From positions 1-40,927 of the forward strand of contig CAYPOY010000003.1 of assembly GCA_964412395.1 (NCBI GenBank): a DNA stretch of 40,927 bases. The letters run 5' to 3'. Below, piece by piece: positions 1 through 5,693 of this stretch (position 1 is the stretch's first letter; the number at the start of each line of letters is the position of its first letter). The notes under the pieces are model-generated. The model was not told the DNA's origin and did no database searches. It saw only the letters and a program-made list of their open reading frames with translations. Source of the stretch: CAYPOY01 sp964412395. GTDB taxonomy: Bacteria; Chloroflexota; Anaerolineae; B4-G1. A program made the position numbers and the translations under genes.

Positions 1-69
1 CGGGACGGGGGCCAGGAGCTTGGGAAGGCCAACGTGTCATTTTTGCCGCAATGCGAAATAAGGAGTAGA

Positions 70-93
70 GTGTTCCAAAACGTTTTGGAACAC
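70..93. promoter_or_regulatory. second LacI-type operator, perfect 24-bp palindrome
   Basis: Positions 70-93 form a perfect palindrome built on the same core (CCAAAACGTTTTGG) as the operator at 108-121. The two centres are 33 bp apart, close to three helical turns. This copy covers roughly +1 to +24 of the promoter at 100-128. An operator in the spacer plus one over the start site suggests tight repression, possibly cooperative. The palindrome is seen directly; assignment to the LacI family is inference from its form. Confidence 0.7.
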
Positions 94-99
94 ATCGTT

Positions 100-128
100 A
101 TTATAACCCAAAACGTTTTGGAAGTCAA
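100..128 (-). promoter_or_regulatory. sigma70 promoter with LacI-type operator in its spacer (reads off the left edge)
   Basis: Read on the minus strand, TTGACT (123-128) and TATAAT (100-105) are separated by exactly 17 bp. The spacer holds the perfect palindrome CCAAAACGTTTTGG (108-121), with the central CG and AT-rich flanks typical of LacI/GalR-family operators. It points left, so it should drive a gene starting at or beyond the window edge. The glycosyltransferase ends 61 bp upstream, so this is a separate transcription unit. No regulator gene is visible in the window. Confidence 0.75.
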
Positions 129-188
129 GACCCTGGAGGAAACTTTAAGAATTGGGAGTAGGGCAGGGAGGCGGTACAATCCTTATTC

Positions 189-1550
189 TTACCAACACGC
201 CATCAGCCGCGCCAGGTAACCCCGTAGTGCCCCCAACGAGTAGTGTTGCCGGCCAACCTGGAAATTGTGCTCGACTGTCTCCTGGCGCAACTGGGCGTCG
301 GTAAGCAACTCCACCGTCCGGTCTGCGGTGGCCTCGACAACCTGGGGCGCTATCTGTACCAGCCCCAGGTCATCCCGCCCCTGGATTTCAGAGCCCAGGG
401 AAACGACACGGAATCCCTTGTCCCTAATGTCGGCCCGGTAGACCGGATACTCGAACAGCATCAGGGGGAGTCGGGCACGTAATGCCTCCAGGAATTGGTT
501 ACCCCACCCTTCCCACAGGCTGGGGTAGGTGACAAAGTCCGCAAAGACATGAGTATCCCACAACGAGTAAATCTTCTGTCCGTCCCGCATCTGTCGCCGC
601 CCCCCGACCAGATCACCGACAAAGAGCGCCTCAATCCCCGTCCGGTTAATCTTCTGTTTGAGCAGATTGAGGTAGCGTCCGGCCGGGTCCTCCGAGTACC
701 CCGCCAGCACCAGCACGATTCGACTGTCGTCGTCGAAGGATCGCCCGTCGTACAGCCCACGCTGCTGGAGGCGCGCACGCCGATCCGGGCTGTCCAGCGC
801 TTTGACAAAATCCACCGCCAGTTCGATGCCTTTGCGCCGGACGATGCGGGTGGCCTGTAGTATTAAGACGTCGTTTTCCCTCAGCCCAATGCGGGCGCGG
901 AAATCTTGATTGTAATCGTCAGGCTGCCAGGGTGGCGCATCGAAATCGAAGATATTGGGCACCACACTGGCCTGGATGCCCTTGCGTTCAGCCAGTTCCC
1001 GTTGCGCTAGACTGTTGATGACCACGTGCCGGATCAGTGGGTCACGCGGCGGTAGATACTTGTCAGCAAGCTCGATAGCTGTGGCACAGGTGAGGGCTAC
1101 TCCATCCACGCGCTCCCAGTAAAAATCATGGTTGTGCGCCAGTGCAGGCAGTTGCAGATCACGCATCACCCGCGCTAACGCGATACTCACCGGCGGGCTG
1201 GCCGCAACCGACCAGATATTCTGCGAGATGAGGAAGTCAATCCCTTTCTCCTCCACAAAGTCTCGCAATTTGCGTTCAATTGCCCCGGCAAGGCGCTCCA
1301 TTTCCGCCCTGTACGCTATCTCGTTGGCGTAATCGCGCAGCTCGCAAAACGTGTTGTAGTTGAGGCGCTCAGCATCTGGACGGTGGTGATACAATTCCTC
1401 AATCAAAGTGCCCTCAACCGTGCCCAGGTCACCAGCACAAAGATGGACCTTATGGCCCATTTCTTCCAACACTTGCTTCCACTTGTCAATCTCCAGCGAG
1501 ACCCCATCCGTCCCACCAACTTGATAATGAAAAATACCAATGGTTTTCAT
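189..1550 (-). CDS. GT4-type glycosyltransferase (group 1 family)
   Basis: A 453-aa cytosolic protein with two Rossmann-like halves (GT-B fold). The N-terminal half opens with MKTIGIFHYQVGG, a nucleotide-sugar transferase style strand followed by a Gly-rich loop. The C-terminal half has the acceptor/donor region with YPSLWEGWGNQFLEAL, which fits the EX7E motif of GT4 retaining transferases, and a preceding strand RIVLVLAGYSEDP. I chose the ATG at 1550 because GGAAGGG lies just upstream and homology starts there; the frame stays open further upstream but codes for nothing recognisable. The start lies one base after the stop of a degenerate 2'-5' RNA ligase-like frame. The likely promoter is the operator-controlled one at 1981-2009, so expression may respond to a sugar. 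Donor and acceptor cannot be read from sequence. Confidence 0.8.
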   Translation of the reverse strand: MKTIGIFHYQVGGTDGVSLEIDKWKQVLEEMGHKVHLCAGDLGTVEGTLIEELYHHRPDAERLNYNTFCELRDYANEIAYRAEMERLAGAIERKLRDFVEEKGIDFLISQNIWSVAASPPVSIALARVMRDLQLPALAHNHDFYWERVDGVALTCATAIELADKYLPPRDPLIRHVVINSLAQRELAERKGIQASVVPNIFDFDAPPWQPDDYNQDFRARIGLRENDVLILQATRIVRRKGIELAVDFVKALDSPDRRARLQQRGLYDGRSFDDDSRIVLVLAGYSEDPAGRYLNLLKQKINRTGIEALFVGDLVGGRRQMRDGQKIYSLWDTHVFADFVTYPSLWEGWGNQFLEALRARLPLMLFEYPVYRADIRDKGFRVVSLGSEIQGRDDLGLVQIAPQVVEATADRTVELLTDAQLRQETVEHNFQVGRQHYSLGALRGYLARLMACW

Positions 1551-1551
1551 T

Positions 1552-1773
1552 TCACCCTTCCTGCACTCGCCATGACTTGAGCAGTCGCCAGTAGAGCGTC
1601 CGCTCCCAATTTCCTCCCCAGCCCTGGCTGAAGAATTCCAAGAAATGGAATGTGTCTGCGATAAAAGGTTCGGTGGGCAGCGGCGCCTGTCGCAGATAAT
1701 CCAGGACCTCGTCCTGCATAGATGGTGGAATGTCACGGAAGGCCAGCGTAATGTGTGCCGAGAAGGGAATCCA
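1552..1773 (-). pseudogene. C-terminal remnant of a 2'-5' RNA ligase-like (2H phosphoesterase) protein
   Basis: The open minus-strand frame ending at a TGA (1552-1554) encodes about 73 residues. They begin WIPFSAHITLAFRDIPP and continue through FIADTFHFLEFFSQGW to WRLLKSWRVQEG. HITL fits the second HxTx catalytic motif of the 2H phosphoesterase superfamily, and the tail resembles small 2'-5' RNA ligase-family proteins, which are about 170-190 aa. The N-terminal half with the first HxTx motif is missing. Upstream, the same frame has stops at 1774-1776 and 1789-1791. It has no good start codon, so I call it a decayed gene. It lies between the operator-promoter at 1981-2009 and the glycosyltransferase, one base from the latter's start. 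Confidence 0.6.
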
Positions 1774-1980
1774 TTATGAGGGAGGAGGCTATACGCAAAT
1801 TGGTGCTCGCCCTGGGTTGATCAATTTGGACCAGAGCACATTCGCGCACCAACGGTCTGGCTTGCCGGTCATTATTCAGACTGCCAGCCTAACCACGAAG
1901 CGCCAACAGATGCGGGGCACCAGCGAATGTCGTGAAACACATCCTTAAACGACGCGCCAGGATATTGTGGCACGCCACGC

Positions 1981-2009
1981 ATTATAATCCAAAACGTTTT
2001 GGGAGTCAA
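1981..2009 (-). promoter_or_regulatory. sigma70 promoter with LacI-type operator in its spacer
   Basis: On the minus strand, TTGACT (2004-2009), a 17-bp spacer and TATAAT (1981-1986) form a near-consensus promoter. The spacer carries CCAAAACGTTTTGG (1989-2002), the same core as the palindromes at 70-93 and 108-121. Bases beyond the core are also shared with the promoter at 100-128, so the two are copies or share one regulator. It points to the 2H remnant and the glycosyltransferase. No second operator over the start site is visible here. Confidence 0.75.
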
Positions 2010-2201
2010 GACCTTCACTTTAAGCTCGAAACTGGCTACCGAATGTCAGAAACTGATCAAATTCGCCACATTTTTCGTCAATATTGTGCCACCAAAGCTT
2101 CCGGGAAGGTGACTGCTCCGATTTTTGAGACACGCCCTCAGGGCGGGCTGGACCCTTCAACGTTGCTGATGGCGGTTTTATTCGGTAGATCACCGCCAGA
2201 A
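2010..2201. other. gene-free stretch
   Basis: No supported coding frame. The 96-codon + frame crossing this area (1932-2222) has no ribosome site and overlaps the operator, so I do not accept it. The only structure I see is a 13-base hairpin at 2133-2145 (CGCCCT, one base, AGGGCG). Confidence 0.5.
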
Positions 2202-2229
2202 TTGCGCATTACGCGGGGATGAATATAAT
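2202..2229 (+). promoter_or_regulatory. probable sigma70 promoter of the WYL-like gene
   Basis: TTGCGC (2202-2207), a 16-bp spacer and TATAAT (2224-2229) precede the ATG at 2288 by about 58 bp. The -10 is perfect, the -35 moderate. Confidence 0.5.
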
Positions 2230-2287
2230 CATAGTATCGCGCCGGGCGCTGTGGGTCCGGCCCCCTATGATTGAAGGAGATAAGCCA

Positions 2288-2995
2288 ATGTCCAACGAGA
2301 GATCAGATCAGAAGGAGCAGCCTCTGCGCGTCTGGCTGCCGACGGTAGCGCTCAAGTTCCTGGTCTTCCTGACCCTCGCCTTCGTGCTTTTCGAAGCGAC
2401 AGTAGGGCTGGGGGAGCAGGACCTGAGCGGCAACCGGGTGTGGGTTGTCATCGCCGGGATGGCAGGACTGTTGCTCCTGCTGGCCGTTGACCGGCTGACT
2501 GCGCTCCGGGTCTCCCCCACCGGCGTGGAGGCGACGCTGGCCCAGGCCCAGGCCCACGCGCTGGAGGAGGTCAGCGCGCTGGAGGACCGCGAGGTGGCGG
2601 AGGCAGCGCGGGCGCAGATTCTCCAGGCCGAGAGCCCAGACCAGGTACAGGCGGCGATGGCCGTGGCGGTCGAACTGAACGTCAACCGGGTGGTGGAACG
2701 GGTGAAGGAAGCCATCCGAGGAAAGCGCAAGTGTTACGTGCGCTACCGGCCTGACCTGGAGGAGCCGATGGAGACCTACCTGGTCGCCCCCCTGGATGTG
2801 AAGCCGGGCAAGACCCCAGCGACGAAGGCCAACGACTACCTGTGGGCCTACTCCTACGAGCACGAAAGCGTCGTCTCACTGCGCCTGGGGCGGGTGATGG
2901 GGGTCGAATTGAGCGAGGAGACCTTCGACCCGGTAGAGTTGATGGCGGATTGGAGGAATAAGGAGCCGGAGTGGAATGTGGCGCGGGAGTGGTGA
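2288..2995 (+). CDS. membrane-anchored protein with WYL-like domain
   Basis: A 235-aa protein. Residues about 15-38 and 50-68 are hydrophobic helices, separated by a short loop. Residues about 75-140 are Ala/Glu/Gln-rich and look helical or coiled-coil. The C-terminal part (about 145-225) has the layout of a WYL domain: a basic strand CYVRYRP, an R/ETYLVAPLDV-type strand, DYLWAYSYEH in the WYL position, then RLGRVMGVELSEETFDP, which matches the family's RLDRI..v..l ending. WYL domains usually sit behind a DNA-binding HTH and sense ligands or nucleic acids; here the HTH is replaced by a membrane anchor. Start ATG at 2288 is chosen for GGAG seven bases upstream. The gene stands alone between the glycosyltransferase segment and nuoA. 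The WYL call is by eye and moderate; the two TM helices are clear. Confidence 0.55.
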   Translation: MSNERSDQKEQPLRVWLPTVALKFLVFLTLAFVLFEATVGLGEQDLSGNRVWVVIAGMAGLLLLLAVDRLTALRVSPTGVEATLAQAQAHALEEVSALEDREVAEAARAQILQAESPDQVQAAMAVAVELNVNRVVERVKEAIRGKRKCYVRYRPDLEEPMETYLVAPLDVKPGKTPATKANDYLWAYSYEHESVVSLRLGRVMGVELSEETFDPVELMADWRNKEPEWNVAREW

Positions 2996-3048
2996 TTGGA
3001 TGCTGGATGGATGATTGATTTGCTTCGGAATCCCGGCGAGCGCAATCG

Positions 3049-3077
3049 TTGGCGCTTTGACCCAATCGTGCTATAAT
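3049..3077 (+). promoter_or_regulatory. promoter of the nuo operon
   Basis: TTGGCG (3049-3054), a 17-bp spacer and TATAAT (3072-3077) lie 42 bp before the nuoA start. No other strong promoter is seen until the end of nuoN, so the seven nuo genes are probably one transcript. Confidence 0.65.
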
Positions 3078-3119
3078 AGCCGCCGTCTTACGCTCGCGAT
3101 CAATCCTCGGAGGATCACG

Positions 3120-3476
3120 TTGCTGGACCAATTTGCTTTCATCGGTGTCTTCTTGATCGTCGCGCTCATTTTCGGCGTTGCCCCACCGGCCCTGGCCTCC
3201 CTTTTCCGCCCCAGGAAGCCCAACCCCCGTAAAGCAGAAACCTACGAATGTGGCCTACAGACCCCTGGCGAGACCTGGATCCAATTCAAGGCGCAATACT
3301 ACATCTTCGCCCTGGCATTCGTCGTGTTCGACGTTGCGGCTGTATTCCTGCTTCCGTGGGCGCTGGCCTATCATAGATTGGGCCTCCACGCCGTGATCGA
3401 GGCGATCATCTTCATCCTGATCCTACTCGGCGGTCTGGTCTACGCCTGGCGCAAGGGCGCGCTCGAGTGGATGTAA
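3120..3476 (+). CDS. nuoA: NADH-quinone oxidoreductase subunit A (membrane arm)
   Basis: A 118-aa membrane subunit of complex I that helps join the membrane and peripheral arms near the quinone site. Three TM helices are evident (about residues 5-25, 60-82, 88-108). The loop carries the family hallmark KAETYECGLQTPGE (usual form YECG), followed by FKAQYYIFALAFVVFDVAAVFLLPW, a signature NuoA helix. I start at TTG 3120 because GGAGG (3109-3113) lies six bases upstream and the upstream frame is not conserved. In most operons nuoA is followed by nuoB, C and D; here nuoH follows after only 25 bp. Confidence 0.93.
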   Translation: MLDQFAFIGVFLIVALIFGVAPPALASLFRPRKPNPRKAETYECGLQTPGETWIQFKAQYYIFALAFVVFDVAAVFLLPWALAYHRLGLHAVIEAIIFILILLGGLVYAWRKGALEWM

Positions 3477-3501
3477 GCCACTGCCCACAGAAATTGACCG
3501 T

Positions 3502-4680
3502 ATGGAATTCCTTAAAGACCTGATCACCAACATTGGGCTCCGGTTTCAGGGGCTGCTGGCAAGCACCAGCCTGCCCGAGGTCTGGGTGCGCGTGATCACG
3601 CTAGTCGCCGGTGCGTTGGTGTTGGCCACCGTCCCGCTGGTGGCTGCTGCCTTCCTCATCTGGCTCGAACGCAAGATCGCCGCCCGCATAGGAGACCGGC
3701 TTGGCCCCAACAATTCCGGCGCTTACGGAGGCCCCTGGGGCCTCTTCCAGGTCTTCGCCGACGCCATCAAGCTGTTCACCAAAGAGGACGTGATCCCCAC
3801 CACTGCCGATCGCCGGGTCTTCAATATCGCGCCTACGCTGGCCCTCGCCATCGCTGTGCTGACCTGGGCGGTGATTCCCCTCGGTGAGGGGCTGATCGGC
3901 TCCGACCTCAACGTCGGGATTCTCTACATGCTCTCTCTCGGCTCGGCGCGTACGATCGCGACGCTGGCAGCCGGATGGGGATCCAACAACAAGTACGCGA
4001 TGTTGGAAGCCCTCCGTGGCATCGCCACACTGGTCAGTGCCGAGATTCCTCAGATTCTCTCGGTGCTGGTAGTAGTGATGGTGACCGGTTCGTTCTCGAT
4101 GCAGGACATCATCGCAGCTCAGGATGTACCGTTCCTGTTCACGCTACCCATAACGGCGTCGCTGTTCTTCATCGCTTCGCTGGTGGTGCTGGGACGGCGG
4201 CCCTTCGGCCTGGTGGAGGCCAACTCGGAGATCGCGGCCGGCTGCTTCATCGAGTACAGCGGCATGAAATTCGGTATGTTCTACATAGCCGAATTCGTGA
4301 ACCAGTTAACGGTGGCCGCCATCTTCTCTACCCTCTTCCTGGGCGGATGGCGGGGGCCATGGGTGGGCCAGGCCCCCGTCCTGAGCACGCTCTGGCTCGT
4401 GCTCAAGATCCTGTTATTCATCCTGATGATCCAGTTCTTCCAGTACACGCTTCCCAGGCTGCGAATTGACCAGAATCTGGGGTTCAACTGCAAGTTCCTG
4501 ACACCGCTGGCGCTGGTGAACATCTGCGTGGTAGCGTTGGTGGGCAAGGCTGTGCCGGCGAGCACTGGCCCGTGGGTGCGGACAGGAGCCCTCCTGGGAG
4601 CCAACGTCCTATTGGCGCTGGTGGTGCTGGCGGTGACAAGACGGCAGGCGCGGCAGCCAGCGGTTAGAGTTAGCGGCTAG
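3502..4680 (+). CDS. nuoH: NADH-quinone oxidoreductase subunit H
   Basis: A 392-aa, about nine-TM subunit that forms the quinone chamber and the link from the peripheral arm to the proton channels. Hallmarks seen: LERKIAARIGDRLGPN, ADAIKLFTKED, GWGSNNKYAMLEALRG, VSAEIPQ and RRPFGLVEANSEIAAGCFIEYSG, with the acidic residues of the E-channel loop kept. Slightly longer than many NuoH. The ATG at 3502 has only a weak ribosome site. The stop codon (4678-4680) lies inside a TAGCGGC heptamer repeat. The next gene is nuoJ; nuoI, which normally sits here, is missing. Confidence 0.93.
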   Translation: MEFLKDLITNIGLRFQGLLASTSLPEVWVRVITLVAGALVLATVPLVAAAFLIWLERKIAARIGDRLGPNNSGAYGGPWGLFQVFADAIKLFTKEDVIPTTADRRVFNIAPTLALAIAVLTWAVIPLGEGLIGSDLNVGILYMLSLGSARTIATLAAGWGSNNKYAMLEALRGIATLVSAEIPQILSVLVVVMVTGSFSMQDIIAAQDVPFLFTLPITASLFFIASLVVLGRRPFGLVEANSEIAAGCFIEYSGMKFGMFYIAEFVNQLTVAAIFSTLFLGGWRGPWVGQAPVLSTLWLVLKILLFILMIQFFQYTLPRLRIDQNLGFNCKFLTPLALVNICVVALVGKAVPASTGPWVRTGALLGANVLLALVVLAVTRRQARQPAVRVSG

Positions 4681-4690
4681 CGGCTAGTAG
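4671..4690 (+). repeat. TAGCGGC heptamer array at the nuoH stop codon
   Basis: Two full TAGCGGC units (4671-4684) are followed by TAG at 4685 and again at 4688. The nuoH stop codon is the first TAG of the second unit. It is one of four heptanucleotide arrays in the window. Confidence 0.6.
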
Positions 4691-4708
4691 ATTGATTGGG
4701 GCACGATC

Positions 4709-4807
4709 AGAAACCCGTTTTCTTATCCAAAAATGTCTCTTGCTGTGCCTGAAAAGGCCTGAATTCGAGCGGATTTGACCTGCAAAGTCGTCAGAAAACG
4801 GGTTTCT
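4709..4807. repeat. 99-bp element with 15-bp inverted repeat arms
   Basis: The arms AGAAACCCGTTTTCT (4709-4723) and AGAAAACGGGTTTCT (4793-4807) are perfect reverse complements with 69 bp between them. The element fills most of the 169-bp gap between nuoH and nuoJ. It has no T-tract, so it is more likely a REP/MITE-like repeat than a terminator. Confidence 0.6.
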
Positions 4808-4849
4808 TCAGCCTTGTCCAAAGTCCAAACCAATGAATGAGCCAAGCAA

Positions 4850-5359
4850 ATGACCATTGAACAAGGTCTCTTCATCGCTTTTGGCGCGATCACGTTGGGA
4901 GCAGCGCTGCTGGTGGTGACCCGTCGCAACGTGTTTCACGCTGCACTGTTCCTGATCCTCTCGTGCTTTGGCGTAGCAGGGCTGTACGTGCTGCTGGAGG
5001 CCCCTTTCCTGGCCGCCGTGCAGTTGTTTATCTACGTCGGCGGCATCTCCACCTTGATCATCTTCTCTATCACGCTCACGCGAGACGGGGTGAACTCCAA
5101 CATCGCCGGACGCAACCGCCAATGGTGGGCAGCCGCGCTGGTAGCCGTGGCTTTGTTTGGTGCACTGGGCGGCGTGCTGGGATGGATGGTGCTGAACCAC
5201 GACTGGGGAGCGGCCCCTGGCCCGGTGCCTGAACACAGCACCGCTATTCTGGGGACCACACTGATGAACCCGGAGGGACTGGCCCTGCCCTTCGTAGTTG
5301 CTTCGGTACTGCTACTGGTCGCGCTCATCGGCGCGGTGACAATCGCAAGGGAGCGATAA
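4850..5359 (+). CDS. nuoJ: NADH-quinone oxidoreductase subunit J
   Basis: A 169-aa subunit with five TM helices, located between NuoH and NuoK in the membrane arm. The segment FLAAVQLFIYVGGISTLIIFSITLT holds the conserved TM3 with the pi-bulge region (usual form QxxVYVGAIMVLFLF), and NVFHAALFLILSCFGVAGLYVLL is the conserved TM2. It follows the inverted-repeat gap and is four bases from nuoK. The ribosome site before ATG 4850 is weak, which suggests translational coupling or a short local leader. Confidence 0.9.
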   Translation: MTIEQGLFIAFGAITLGAALLVVTRRNVFHAALFLILSCFGVAGLYVLLEAPFLAAVQLFIYVGGISTLIIFSITLTRDGVNSNIAGRNRQWWAAALVAVALFGALGGVLGWMVLNHDWGAAPGPVPEHSTAILGTTLMNPEGLALPFVVASVLLLVALIGAVTIARER

Positions 5360-5363
5360 CGGA

Positions 5364-5681
5364 GTGACAACCACGGTTCCTTTGGAATGGGTTCTCGTCC
5401 TGGCGGCGGCGTTATTCTGTGCGGGGGTTTACGGTGTCCTGTCGCGGCGTAACGGTATCGCCGCCCTGATGGGTATCGAACTAATGCTCAACGCCGTCAA
5501 CATCAATCTGGTCGCCTTCTGGCGCTACCTGGAGCCGGAGGCGGCGACAGGGCAGGCATTCGCGCTATTTGTCTACGCTGTCGCCGTGGCCGAGGCGGCG
5601 GTGGGCCTGGCGCTCATCATCGCGATATGGCGCACCCGGGATACGGTCGTCCTGGAGGACCTCGATCTTCTCAAGGGCTGA
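5364..5681 (+). CDS. nuoK: NADH-quinone oxidoreductase subunit K
   Basis: A 105-aa, three-TM subunit that forms part of the E-channel/Nqo10-11 proton path. Both buried glutamates of the family are present: in GIELMLNAVNINLVAF (TM2) and in AVAEAAVGLALIIAIWR (TM3). The GTG start at 5364 has GGGAG and GGAG upstream and begins four bases after the nuoJ stop. Normal length for the family. Confidence 0.93.
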   Translation: MTTTVPLEWVLVLAAALFCAGVYGVLSRRNGIAALMGIELMLNAVNINLVAFWRYLEPEAATGQAFALFVYAVAVAEAAVGLALIIAIWRTRDTVVLEDLDLLKG

Positions 5682-5693
5682 ACATTCTTCGAG

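Noticed and set aside
34..219. 61-aa + strand ORF at the left edge
   Set aside because: It consists of operator palindromes and repeats; no ribosome site or similarity.
1932..2222. 96-aa + strand ORF overlapping the operator-promoter
   Set aside because: No ribosome site, no domain, and it runs over a promoter and operator on the other strand.
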